A DNA stretch of 47,358 nucleotides, from the NCBI GenBank assembly GCA_002394605.1, contig DGUI01000006.1, positions 1-47,358 on the forward strand. The letters are read 5' to 3'. A program made the translations under genes and the position numbers. This DNA comes from Mageeibacillus sp. UBA4314. GTDB lineage: Bacteria > Bacillota > Clostridia > Saccharofermentanales > Saccharofermentanaceae. The notes beneath the pieces were generated by a model. That model was not told the origin of the DNA. It saw only the letters and a program-made list of their open reading frames with translations, and did no database searches. Positions within the stretch are counted from its first letter, which is position 1, and every line of letters begins with the position of its first letter. Positions 1-7,596 of the stretch are shown in pieces.

Positions 1-66
1 TACGGGGCTCGAACCCGTGACCTCTACGCTGCCAGCGTAGCGCTCTCCCAGCTGAGCTAATGCCCC
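1..66 (-). tRNA. tRNA-Ala (anticodon GGC), 3' end cut by window edge
   Basis: On the minus strand the sequence begins GGGGCATTAGCTCAGC at position 66, with the usual D-arm. The anticodon stem is CTACG/CGTAG around a 7-nt loop CTGGCAG, giving anticodon GGC (alanine, reads GCC/GCT). The T-arm GGGTTCGAGCCC is complete. The last acceptor-stem bases and CCA lie beyond the left edge. It lies 44 nt downstream of the cytidylate-kinase-like gene on the same strand, with a small hairpin (73-91) in between. Confidence 0.93.
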
Positions 67-72
67 ATAACC

Positions 73-91
73 GCTTCCCCATGAGGGAAGC
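73..91 (-). terminator. Hairpin between the kinase-like gene and tRNA-Ala
   Basis: An inverted repeat GCTTCCC-loop-GGGGAAGC lies between the stop codon at 111 and the 5' end of the tRNA at 66. No T-run follows it on the minus strand, so it may be a weak terminator or an RNA processing hairpin. The assignment as terminator is an inference. Confidence 0.35.
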
Positions 92-110
92 TGATACAGA
101 GAATATATAC

Positions 111-722
111 TTAATTACTGCTCCTGACAATATCCTCGATGATCGCCGCACACTTCTCCACACCCAAGTATCCGCTGTTAAGGCAGACATCATAGTTGTT
201 GGGCCTGCCCCACTCACGGTCGGTAAAGTGCTTGTAGTTTGCGGCTCTCTTCTTATCCTTGTCAGTGATGCGCTTCTCAGGCTTCGTGTCGCTCTCTCCG
301 TAAGTCGCGACGACTCTCTTGGCACGGTAATCCAGGTCTGCATAGAGGAAGACGTTGAGGACACCGTCGAATTCCTTGAGGATGTAATCTGCGCAGCGGC
401 CTACGATGATGCAGGGCTTGCCGGCATTGGCGATCTCGATGATCTTCTTGCGCTGGATCGAGTAGATGTAATCCGTCGTCGTCATGCCGTTCATGATGCC
501 GGGTGTTCCTGCTGCCTCGAAGCTGTAGGATATGATGGAGTTGCCGGGGGCATACTCGCCGTTGGCAGCGACATAGTCTCTGGAGAAGCCTGTCTCCCCT
601 GCGACCCTGTCAATGATCTCCCTGTCGTAGTATTCGAAGCCGAGATCTTTCGCAAGGAGCTTACCGAGCGTCCTTCCTCCGCTTCCAAACTGTCTGCTGA
701 TAGTGATGATCTTGACTGCCAT
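111..722 (-). CDS. Cytidylate kinase-like family protein
   Basis: This 203-residue cytosolic protein opens with ITISRQFGSGGRTLGKLLA, the P-loop-like start typical of the cytidylate-kinase-like family (a relative of Cmk that is often annotated but not biochemically defined). It continues with YYDREIID, which in the family follows the nucleotide site, and has a basic C-terminal half (RAKRV, RITDKDKKRAANYKHFTD) resembling the LID region of nucleoside monophosphate kinases. The ATG at 722 has an AAGGAGG ribosome binding site. It is the last gene of a minus-strand operon after two LTA-synthase-like genes, 18 nt from the nearer one. True CMP kinase activity is not established for this subfamily; a nucleotide or small-molecule kinase is the safe call. 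Confidence 0.8.
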   Translation of the reverse strand: MAVKIITISRQFGSGGRTLGKLLAKDLGFEYYDREIIDRVAGETGFSRDYVAANGEYAPGNSIISYSFEAAGTPGIMNGMTTTDYIYSIQRKKIIEIANAGKPCIIVGRCADYILKEFDGVLNVFLYADLDYRAKRVVATYGESDTKPEKRITDKDKKRAANYKHFTDREWGRPNNYDVCLNSGYLGVEKCAAIIEDIVRSSN

Positions 723-740
723 AGTACCGGCCTCCTTATC

Positions 741-2792
741 TTAACCTTGCATGTTATTGCTCTTCACGCTGTTGATCGTATTTGTGAGCGCATCCTCGAA
801 CTGGTTGGAGTTCTTGTCAAACATGAACGAGTACTGAACCTTGCGGATGACGGAGATCGTCTCCTTATCCTTCTCAGTCTCGATGTTGTCTGCCGTGAGG
901 AACTTACCGAGTTCTGATGAATAGTAGCCGGCCGCATTGATGCAGGGGATCTCTTCCCTCGTGCTGTTGATGAGCTGGAAGTATGCAGGATAATCGATAT
1001 GTGCAGCCTTCATTACATCAAGAGCCAGGTAGTTGAGGGATGTGTAACCCATGCTGTTCTCCTGGGCCTGTATGAGCTCGGGATCCATTTCGTAGTTCGT
1101 CCAGATGATGTAAGGTACGCACCAGCTGGAGTTCTTGCCGGGCGCCATGTTGTTCGTGAATCCGCTGATCGGCGGCTGGTGGTCACCAAAGATGACTACG
1201 CAGTACTTCTCGTCTTCCTGGCTGAGTCTTTCGAGGAGCCACTTCAGAGCCTTATCGGACTCTTTGACAAGGTTGATGTAGTTGTTGACGGGGAATGTCT
1301 CGCCAGTGAATGCCCTTGTAACGTACTCCTTGACAGGGAAGTTATCGAAAGCATCCTGATATCCGCCGTGGTTCTGCATCGTTGCAAGGAACGTCAGCGT
1401 CTTCTGACCGTTGCCCGATGTAGCGACATTAACGAGGTTCTCGTAAGCCTTCTGGTCGGACAGGTAATTTCTGATGTAATCATCCTTTGTCTTCTCGAAA
1501 TCATCGATGAACATCATGTTCTCAAAACCGAGGAGAGGATATACTCTCGGACGCTGCCAGCCTGAAGACAGATAGCAGTGCATTGCAGTCGACTTGTAAC
1601 CGAGGTTATCAAGCGCCCATACGAGAGAATATGTATCCTTCTTGATGAACATCGTATAAGGTATCGAACCCGTAGGCATGTAGCTCGTGGTGATACCCGT
1701 GAAGAATTCGAACTCAGAGTTAGGAGTGTTGCCTCCGTAAACGGAAGATGTGATATAACCGTGGATCGTATTGTCCTTAAGTGAGTTCCAGTAAGGAGAA
1801 GGATCCTCAAACACGCCCATCATGGGCAGGTAGTCACGAAGCTGCATGTAAGACTCGCTGAGGATGACGATGACGTTGGCAGAGTCATCCGTAACGGCAC
1901 CCGGATAGTTCGGATCGACATTGAGCTGCTTGGCGAGCTGATCGACATAATCATCCGTGTAGCCTTCCGGCTTCTTCTGGTGGAGCGAGTGTGCCGACAG
2001 CGCTATGTTCATGAGAAGTCCATTATAGATGGAACCCTTATCGTTCCAGGCTTGCGGGGAATTCGTGAGGCTCCACTTATCGAGGAGGAATACGAATGTT
2101 GCTTCAAAGCCGACGCAGAGAACGAGGCTTATCGCGATCTTCGCAAACCAGGGCAGGATCTTGGGTTCATCCTTGATCCTGAGACAAACGATGAAGAACA
2201 ATGCATAAGGCATAGCTACGAAGATGATCGGGTACAGCAGAGGGAACTCAAATGTACTCGCTACGTTCATAGCCGTCTTGATCGAATAGATATCACTCAT
2301 GAGGACCTCATGTCCCCTTGCCTGATACGTGAAATAGTTGATCAGCGAGATGAGCATGAACGGCAGCGGAGTGAATGCCGCAGCAAATCTTCTTGATACC
2401 GTGAGCATACGGAGGAAGAAATAAAAGCCGATGATGATCGGGAATTCGTAGAGCCACCTCATGGTCTCTGAACCGTACATTACGACATAGAGCGAGCTCG
2501 TCTCGACCGTTGAGATCCTATTGTGATCGACAAGGTTGATGTACTGCATAAAGTAGATCGTAAATGCCGATACGAACAAAGGAAGTACCGCTTCCAGTAC
2601 GAACCATGTCCACTTATTCTTGCCGTCTGACCTGCCTCTGATCGTTAAGAAAGTGAGCAGGAACAATCCTGCATACCAGAAAAGAGCATCGTTAAGCCTT
2701 GTCCACGAGAAGATGGCCGGAACCAATGCAAGAGCAAAGGCAACGACCAGTCGCGGTATATCCTTCAATCCCTGTTTGACACTAAAAAGCAT
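741..2792 (-). CDS. LTA synthase-like membrane phosphoglycerol transferase (sulfatase fold), copy 1
   Basis: About 683 residues: an N-terminal region of several membrane segments (roughly residues 10-250) followed by an extracellular alkaline-phosphatase/sulfatase-type domain. Family landmarks are visible: the metal-binding Glu in ILSESYM (about residue 312), the likely nucleophile Thr in GGNTPNSEFEF (about 354), a His in MQNHGGY, and the Asp-His pair in VIFGDHQPP (about 538). Members such as LtaS transfer glycerol-phosphate from phosphatidylglycerol to teichoic acid chains; others modify periplasmic glycans. The start at 2792 is chosen over an upstream ATG (2816) because AGAGGTGG sits 5-6 nt before it. 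It is a paralogue of the next gene upstream and is probably co-transcribed with it. The exact acceptor is unknown. Confidence 0.85.
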   Translation of the reverse strand: MLFSVKQGLKDIPRLVVAFALALVPAIFSWTRLNDALFWYAGLFLLTFLTIRGRSDGKNKWTWFVLEAVLPLFVSAFTIYFMQYINLVDHNRISTVETSSLYVVMYGSETMRWLYEFPIIIGFYFFLRMLTVSRRFAAAFTPLPFMLISLINYFTYQARGHEVLMSDIYSIKTAMNVASTFEFPLLYPIIFVAMPYALFFIVCLRIKDEPKILPWFAKIAISLVLCVGFEATFVFLLDKWSLTNSPQAWNDKGSIYNGLLMNIALSAHSLHQKKPEGYTDDYVDQLAKQLNVDPNYPGAVTDDSANVIVILSESYMQLRDYLPMMGVFEDPSPYWNSLKDNTIHGYITSSVYGGNTPNSEFEFFTGITTSYMPTGSIPYTMFIKKDTYSLVWALDNLGYKSTAMHCYLSSGWQRPRVYPLLGFENMMFIDDFEKTKDDYIRNYLSDQKAYENLVNVATSGNGQKTLTFLATMQNHGGYQDAFDNFPVKEYVTRAFTGETFPVNNYINLVKESDKALKWLLERLSQEDEKYCVVIFGDHQPPISGFTNNMAPGKNSSWCVPYIIWTNYEMDPELIQAQENSMGYTSLNYLALDVMKAAHIDYPAYFQLINSTREEIPCINAAGYYSSELGKFLTADNIETEKDKETISVIRKVQYSFMFDKNSNQFEDALTNTINSVKSNNMQG

Positions 2793-2828
2793 TCTTCCAC
2801 CTCTGTTTATAGTCAATTAAAATTCTTG

Positions 2829-4841
2829 TTAATTATACACATAATTTTCAAATAGTGAACTATTGTTGCCGTCTGAGACGATATTATATTGCAAAAACCT
2901 GTAAAACTTAAGCATATCACCCGGTTTTCCCGTCAGTTCGTCAGTTGCAAGATGGACGGTGCCGTCGGAAGTCATGAATCCCGCACTGTTGATGAACGGG
3001 AGTTCTGCCCTGACAGATTCTATCGCGCCGTAATAGGCGTTGAGCTTGAACCCTGCAGCCTTGAGGACGTCATTTGCCAGATAGTTGATGCTCGTAAACT
3101 GCGAAGGACTCCTGACCGCTGCCTTCTCCTCCTCAGTCAGTTCGTAATTCGTCCAGATGATGTAGGGTACTACCCATGCCCTGCCTCCCGGCATAAAGTC
3201 CGCGGGATCAGTGAGACCGAGTTCCGGCTGATGGTCGCCGAAGACAAGGACCACGTACTTCTCATCCCTGGTCTTAAGCTCGGTGAGGAGCATCTCAAGG
3301 GCCTTATCGCTTTCGCGCGTCAGGCTCATGAACGTGTTGAAGCATCTGTTCGTGTAGTCGTCGAACTTGTCCGTATAGACATCGGGCGTATACTCATCGA
3401 AATAGTACCCGCCGTGATTCTGGATAGTGATCAGATATGTGAATGTCTTCTTCTCACTCGTCTTATCGTGCTCGTCCAGGATCCTCATCATATTCTCGTA
3501 AGCACAGCTGTCCTTTACCTTGCCGCAGACGATGTCATTCTGGGTGTAGCTGAAATCATCGATGAAGAACATCTTGCCGAAGCCCAGCCTCGGGTACACA
3601 GCAGGACGGTTCCAGCCGTCTGCGAAGTACGGATGCATCACGAAAGTATCATACCCGGCATCGGCCAGGGCCCTCGTTACGGAGTACATGTTGTCCTTGA
3701 TGAAAGAATGGTAAGCGATGGAACTTGACGGCAGGTTTGCCATGGAAAGACCTGTAAGGAATTCGAATTCCGTATTTGCCGTATTGCCTCCGAATACTGA
3801 AGACATCGCATATCCCCTGATGGTATTCTCCTTGAGGCTGTCCCAGTAAGGATCAGGGTTTTCCGTCTTGCCGGTCTTGTCCTGATAGATGCTGAGATCA
3901 GAATACGATTCGTTCATTATTACGATGATGTTCGCCGTATCTTTGTCTGACGTCAGAACACTCGGATACTCACTCTCGTACGGTGCGAGCAGACTGTTAA
4001 GGGTGTCAGCCGAATAGCCCTCAGGCGGCGTTATGATCACCGACCTTACGGACTCTGCAAAAGACATGTAGTAACCGTTTGCAACGGACATCATGTCTCC
4101 CCATTCACGGAAGATGTGATTACCGTCAGCAAACCAGCCCTTGACCGAAAGTACGCTGAGGAACGAAGTAAGTGCCACAAGGACCGCAAAGATCACTTCT
4201 CTTATCGCGATATGGATCCTGCTCTTCTCCACATTCATGTGCACAAAGGACATGATGAAGAGAACGTAAGGGATTACCATGAATACGGCAGGAACAATGA
4301 GATCGTAGCTGTAGCTGCCCATTACTTTCGTTGCGGTATTGACCGAAGTGAAGTCAAGGAATACGAGCTCATGTCCCCTGAACTGGTACACATAATAATT
4401 GATGATGGCGATCAGCATGAACGGCACGGGAGTCGCTATGACGGCAACCTTAGGCGACATGAAGAACAGCCTGAACAGATAGTAGACCACAAAGACGAAG
4501 ACGGCCTCGTAGAACACCCTGTTCTGGATCAGGAGATACCCCCAGAACGAGAACAGCTCGTTTGTCATGGCGTGACCGTAGAGACAACCGAGCTGGAAAT
4601 AATACATAATGAACAGTGCCGCATACAAAGGCAGGATGATGTCTAAAACAAACCTGAACTTGCCCGTCACCTTAAACGACGGGATGATAAGAAGGAAGAA
4701 CATGACGATCCCCCACGATGCCTCGCTGTAACGCGGCAGGATGAGGATGAATTCCACGAGGGCAACGGCAAAGAACACGGCGATACGGATGATGTCCGTC
4801 CTGCCGAACCTGAACGATTCCCTGATGCCCTTCATGTCCAT
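2829..4841 (-). CDS. LTA synthase-like membrane phosphoglycerol transferase (sulfatase fold), copy 2
   Basis: A 670-residue paralogue of the downstream gene, with the same layout: a multi-pass membrane region to about residue 260, then an extracellular sulfatase-like domain. Conserved elements are IMNESYSDL (metal Glu), VFGGNTANTEFEFLTG (nucleophile Thr), IQNHGGYYFDE and VLVFGDHQPELG (metal Asp/His). The ATG at 4841 follows GGGGGAG at good spacing; a second in-frame ATG two codons later is less well placed. It is the first gene of the operon LTA2-LTA1-kinase-like, with an extended -10 promoter just upstream (4873-4878). Two tandem copies suggest either division of labour on different polymers or primase/polymerase roles as known for LtaP/LtaS; which applies here cannot be read from the sequence. 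Confidence 0.85.
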   Translation of the reverse strand: MDMKGIRESFRFGRTDIIRIAVFFAVALVEFILILPRYSEASWGIVMFFLLIIPSFKVTGKFRFVLDIILPLYAALFIMYYFQLGCLYGHAMTNELFSFWGYLLIQNRVFYEAVFVFVVYYLFRLFFMSPKVAVIATPVPFMLIAIINYYVYQFRGHELVFLDFTSVNTATKVMGSYSYDLIVPAVFMVIPYVLFIMSFVHMNVEKSRIHIAIREVIFAVLVALTSFLSVLSVKGWFADGNHIFREWGDMMSVANGYYMSFAESVRSVIITPPEGYSADTLNSLLAPYESEYPSVLTSDKDTANIIVIMNESYSDLSIYQDKTGKTENPDPYWDSLKENTIRGYAMSSVFGGNTANTEFEFLTGLSMANLPSSSIAYHSFIKDNMYSVTRALADAGYDTFVMHPYFADGWNRPAVYPRLGFGKMFFIDDFSYTQNDIVCGKVKDSCAYENMMRILDEHDKTSEKKTFTYLITIQNHGGYYFDEYTPDVYTDKFDDYTNRCFNTFMSLTRESDKALEMLLTELKTRDEKYVVLVFGDHQPELGLTDPADFMPGGRAWVVPYIIWTNYELTEEEKAAVRSPSQFTSINYLANDVLKAAGFKLNAYYGAIESVRAELPFINSAGFMTSDGTVHLATDELTGKPGDMLKFYRFLQYNIVSDGNNSSLFENYVYN

Positions 4842-4872
4842 CTGCTCTCCCCCTTATTAGGTCCTAGCAGAT

Positions 4873-4878
4873 ATTATA
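4873..4878 (-). promoter_or_regulatory. Extended -10 element for the LTA-synthase-like operon
   Basis: On the minus strand TGTTATAAT (TGn plus perfect TATAAT) lies 32 nt before the ATG at 4841, which would give a leader of roughly 25 nt. No good -35 is seen, consistent with an extended -10 promoter. Confidence 0.5.
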
Positions 4879-4885
4879 ACATTTT

Positions 4886-5452
4886 TTATCTTTTAATCAC
4901 CCCGCGGCATGCTTCACTCACGGCAACTGCCGCAGCGAGCTTGACAAGGTCAGGTATGATGAACGGGATGACACACATCGTAAGTGCCGCCCAGACGCCC
5001 ACGGGACCTGTCTGTGACGCATAGACTGTCATGAACCACACAGTCCCAAAAGCATACAGCACCACGAGAGATATAACGCACGCGATCACCTTAAAGACGA
5101 TCCTCTTCCCCCGCTCCTTTGAATCCGCAGCGAAAACCTTATCGGCCAGAAGAAGATACACGATCCCCATCACGATAAACCCGATGATAAATCCGCCCGT
5201 AGGTCCCATGAGAACGGAAAAGCCGCCCTTGAACCCCGAGAATACCGGAAGACCGACGGCTCCAAGGAGTATGTAGCACACGATGGAGATCAGCCCCCGC
5301 TTGCCACCGATAGTCATCAGGACCGCAAAGATCATTAGCGTCTGGAGCGTGAAAGGAACCGCCATCACAGTCAGTGATATGAATGCTCCCACCGTTATCA
5401 AAGCCGCCCCCAACGCAGACAGTATAAGGTTATATGTCGTACTCTTGTTCAT
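4886..5452 (-). CDS. bioY: BioY family biotin transporter substrate-binding subunit
   Basis: A 188-residue integral membrane protein with about six hydrophobic segments and BioY landmarks: a cytosolic start with TYNLILSALGAALITVGAFIS, VPFTLQTLMIF, GGKRGLISIVCYILLGAVGLPVFSG, and GPTGGFIIGF. BioY is the S-component of an energy-coupling-factor biotin importer; no EcfA/EcfT genes are nearby, so it probably uses a shared module encoded elsewhere or acts alone. It is divergent from ddh. Its promoter and a BirA-type operator lie immediately upstream, so repression by biotinylated BirA is expected. The RBS (GAGAGGG) lies inside the operator. The gene is complete and of normal length. Confidence 0.93.
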   Translation of the reverse strand: MNKSTTYNLILSALGAALITVGAFISLTVMAVPFTLQTLMIFAVLMTIGGKRGLISIVCYILLGAVGLPVFSGFKGGFSVLMGPTGGFIIGFIVMGIVYLLLADKVFAADSKERGKRIVFKVIACVISLVVLYAFGTVWFMTVYASQTGPVGVWAALTMCVIPFIIPDLVKLAAAVAVSEACRGVIKR

Positions 5453-5453
5453 A

Positions 5454-5483
5454 TTGTAAACCCTCTCGAAAATCGCTTTACAA
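5454..5483 (-). promoter_or_regulatory. BirA-type biotin operator upstream of bioY
   Basis: The inverted repeat TTGTAAACC-N12-GCTTTACAA fits the BirA operator pattern (TTGTAAACC/GGTTTACAA half sites separated by about 12 nt when the full 9-nt arms are counted). It sits between the bioY -10 box (5488-5493) and the start codon, covering the likely transcription start and the RBS. Binding there would block RNA polymerase. Confidence 0.75.
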
Positions 5484-5487
5484 TCGG

Positions 5488-5515
5488 ATTATAGTTATTT
5501 TTGTCCGGAATGCAA
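5488..5515 (-). promoter_or_regulatory. bioY promoter
   Basis: On the minus strand TTGCAT (5515-5510), a 16-nt spacer and a perfect TATAAT (5493-5488) form a sigma-70-type promoter directly upstream of the BirA-type operator. Confidence 0.65.
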
Positions 5516-5523
5516 ACAAAATA

Positions 5524-5552
5524 TTTACCGGTAAAAAATATTTGTATATAAT
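5524..5552 (+). promoter_or_regulatory. ddh promoter
   Basis: TTTACC (5524-5529), a 17-nt spacer and a perfect TATAAT (5547-5552) lie about 30 nt before the ddh start. The distance to the ATG leaves no room for a lysine riboswitch. Confidence 0.65.
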
Positions 5553-5582
5553 TCGTTTAGATTTTTCATTAGGAGGCATAGT

Positions 5583-6569
5583 ATGACAATAAGAATCGGT
5601 ATCATGGGATACGGTAATCTTGCCAGGGGTGTTGAATCTGCGATCGCACAGAATCCGGATACAAAGCTCGCAGCAGTATTTACAAGGAGATTCCCTTCAC
5701 AAGTTAAGATCAAGACACCTGGAGTCAGTGTCTATAGCGTTAACGATGTCCTCAAGTTCAAGGATCAGATTGATGTCATGATCATCTGCGCAGGTTCAGC
5801 AACAGACCTTCCTGAGATGACTCCGGTCTATTCACGTGATTTCAACTGTATCGACAGTTTTGATACTCATGCAAATATCCCTCAGCATTTCGAGGCGGTC
5901 AACGAAGTCTGTCTTGCAAACCACACCACTTCCCTCATCTCAGCAGGCTGGGATCCCGGAATGTTCTCCATCCAGAGACTCTACGCCAATGCGATCCTTC
6001 CCGAAGGTAAGGATTACACATTCTGGGGCAAGGGTGTATCACAGGGGCACTCAGATGCTATCAGAAGGATCCCCGGCGTTAAGAACGGCAAGCAGTACAC
6101 GATCCCGATCGACAGCGCCCTCGAGGCAGTAAGATCAGGCAAGGGTCCCGATCTCACAACACGACAGAAGCATAAGAGAGTATGCTATGTCGTTCCTGAG
6201 GAAGATGCTGATCTTGCAGCGATCGAGAACGAGATCAAGACGATGCCGAACTATTTCGCTGATTATGATACGACAGTAAACTTCATCACGGAGGAGATCT
6301 TCGAGCGGGATCATTCCGGTATGAGCCACGGCGGATTCGTCTTCAGGACAGGCGTTACGGGATTTGATAAGGACAACAGGCACATCATCGAATACAGCCT
6401 CAAGCTCGATTCCAACCCCGAGTTCACGGGAAGCGTTCTCGTAGCTTACGCAAGAGCTATCTACCGTCTCCACGAAGCAGGAGACTGCGGATGCAAGACC
6501 GTATTCGATATCGCACCCAAGCTCCTCTCACCCGTAAGCGATTACGACCTGAGAGCTCACCTGCTGTAA
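5583..6569 (+). CDS. ddh: meso-diaminopimelate D-dehydrogenase
   Basis: A 328-residue cytosolic enzyme that makes meso-diaminopimelate from tetrahydrodipicolinate in one NADPH-dependent step, for lysine and peptidoglycan synthesis. The N-terminal Rossmann motif is IGIMGYGNLARGV, followed by VFTRR (the NADP phosphate contact region), SFDTHANIP, and ISAGWDPGMFSIQR, all characteristic of the Ddh family. Later family segments include SQGHSDAIRRI and MSHGGFVFRTG. Length matches known Ddh proteins (about 320-328). The ATG is preceded by AGGAGG. It is monocistronic, divergent from bioY and followed by tRNA-Val. The visible landmark residues appear intact. Confidence 0.95.
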   Translation: MTIRIGIMGYGNLARGVESAIAQNPDTKLAAVFTRRFPSQVKIKTPGVSVYSVNDVLKFKDQIDVMIICAGSATDLPEMTPVYSRDFNCIDSFDTHANIPQHFEAVNEVCLANHTTSLISAGWDPGMFSIQRLYANAILPEGKDYTFWGKGVSQGHSDAIRRIPGVKNGKQYTIPIDSALEAVRSGKGPDLTTRQKHKRVCYVVPEEDADLAAIENEIKTMPNYFADYDTTVNFITEEIFERDHSGMSHGGFVFRTGVTGFDKDNRHIIEYSLKLDSNPEFTGSVLVAYARAIYRLHEAGDCGCKTVFDIAPKLLSPVSDYDLRAHLL

Positions 6570-6586
6570 TATTGAACTGTTTGGTC

Positions 6587-6615
6587 TTGCCAATGCAACC
6601 GTGATTATGTATAAT
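6587..6615 (+). promoter_or_regulatory. tRNA-Val promoter with flanking inverted repeat
   Basis: TTGCCA (6587-6592), a 17-nt spacer and a perfect TATAAT (6610-6615) precede the tRNA by 16 nt. An inverted repeat (6593-6604 with 6619-6629) surrounds the -10 box. Confidence 0.65.
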
Positions 6616-6631
6616 AGGTCACGTTGCATAT

Positions 6632-6708
6632 GGGCGGTTAGCTCAGCTGGTTAGAGTATCTGCTTGACATGCAGGGGGTCGCTGGTTCGAGTCCAGTATC
6701 GCCCACCA
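6632..6708 (+). tRNA. tRNA-Val (anticodon GAC), CCA encoded
   Basis: A 77-nt cloverleaf starting GGGCGGTTAGCTCAGC and ending ATCGCCCACCA. The acceptor stem GGGCGGT/ATCGCCC pairs fully with one G-T. The anticodon loop TTGACAT gives GAC, reading GTC/GTT valine codons. The T-arm is CTGGTTCGAGTCCAG. It has its own promoter and is followed by a hairpin terminator. Confidence 0.95.
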
Positions 6709-6717
6709 TAAGTTAAC

Positions 6718-6750
6718 GAAGGAGTCGTCTGACAGGACGGCTCCTTTTTT
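6718..6750 (+). terminator. Rho-independent terminator after tRNA-Val
   Basis: The stem AAGGAGTCGTC / GACGGCTCCTT with a short loop is followed by six T residues, 10 nt after the tRNA CCA end. Confidence 0.85.
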
Positions 6751-6790
6751 GTGTTTTGCAGGGGTTAGGGATGTGGACGGAGGCGCTCAG

Positions 6791-6915
6791 CAGGACAGTT
6801 TCCGTTTATTCAAGGCGAGATTACCCACGGTGGGTGCACCCCGGGTGTCACTGTACAGGGCAATTTCCGTTCGTTCAAGGGAATCACACACGGATATCAC
6901 ACCCCGGGTGTGAGG
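6791..6915. repeat. Imperfect direct repeat with CCCCGGG inverted repeats, gene-free stretch
   Basis: The roughly 195 bp between the tRNA-Val terminator and the next stop codon (6946) hold no gene. Two related blocks start at 6791 and 6856 (CAGGACAGTTTCCGTT and CAGGGCAATTTCCGTT, 65 bp apart). Each ends in an odd-length inverted repeat centred on CCCCGGG: CACCCCGGGTG at 6837-6847 and a 17-nt one near 6898-6914. Related inverted repeats occur at 13740-13820. Confidence 0.6.
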
Positions 6916-6945
6916 GCTGCGGTGTATCGCAGGCAAAACCCGCAC

Positions 6946-7596
6946 TCACCCCAATATCTTCTGCCTCAGTTCCTCAGCCGAAGAACATATGACTTCTGCA
7001 CCGTGTTCCATCAGGAACTCCCGGCTCTTAAATCCCCAGTCGACGCTGATGACATCAACTCCGGCATTATGGCCAGTGGCGACATCGACTTCGGAATCAC
7101 CAACGTAGAGGCATTCTTTATTCTCAACTCCAAAATGCGACATGCACGCAAAAACCCCGTCAGGTTCGGGCTTGCACGGGACATCTCCCCTCTTCCCTGC
7201 AACAAGATCAACAAGTCCCGGAATCAGATGATCTATTACCTTATCTGCCGTATCCTGCGGCTTGTTCGTATTCACAGCAACATAAAGACCGGCGGAATGA
7301 AGATCCTCCAGAAGCCTGACTATCCCGTCAAACGGGCAGGTCTTAATCGTGCAGTTATCAAAGTAGTTGCGCTTATAATCACTTAATACTGACTCTGCTT
7401 CATTCTCATGTCCGGTTCCGGCCAGAACCCTTTCGACCAGCTTGGCAGCACCATTACCCACATATCCGCCAATAACATCAGAACCTAAAGTTCTGATGCC
7501 CCGGGATGCAAGTGTCATATTAAGAGCGCCTGCAAGATCCTCGCCTGTGTCAAGAAGCGTGCCGTCCAGATCAAATATAACAAGTTTATATCTCAC
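6946..7596 (-). CDS. HAD-family phosphatase, phosphoglycolate phosphatase-like
   Basis: A 216-residue HAD hydrolase. Motif I is FDLDGTLLDTG (nucleophile and acid/base Asp), motif II VNTNKP, motif III Lys in GDVPCKPEPDG, and motif IV YVGDSEVDV, all intact; the helical cap lies between motifs I and II (about residues 15-80). This arrangement matches the Gph/PGP-like subfamily, which removes phosphate from phosphoglycolate or related small phosphates; the actual substrate is not determined. The GTG start at 7596 overlaps the TGA of the GH2 gene (GTGA), so the two are translationally coupled. Confidence 0.85.
   Translation of the reverse strand: MRYKLVIFDLDGTLLDTGEDLAGALNMTLASRGIRTLGSDVIGGYVGNGAAKLVERVLAGTGHENEAESVLSDYKRNYFDNCTIKTCPFDGIVRLLEDLHSAGLYVAVNTNKPQDTADKVIDHLIPGLVDLVAGKRGDVPCKPEPDGVFACMSHFGVENKECLYVGDSEVDVATGHNAGVDVISVDWGFKSREFLMEHGAEVICSSAEELRQKILG

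Noticed and set aside
60..917. Long open frame on the plus strand
   Set aside because: It is antisense to the cytidylate-kinase-like gene, which has clear family motifs and an RBS; the plus-strand product has no recognisable domain or RBS.
2889..3728. Plus-strand open frame antisense to the LTA-synthase-like gene
   Set aside because: Shadow frame of a well-supported gene; no ribosome binding site and no known protein pattern.
5500..5582. Lysine riboswitch in front of ddh
   Set aside because: Only about 30 nt separate the promoter from the start codon, too short for the aptamer.
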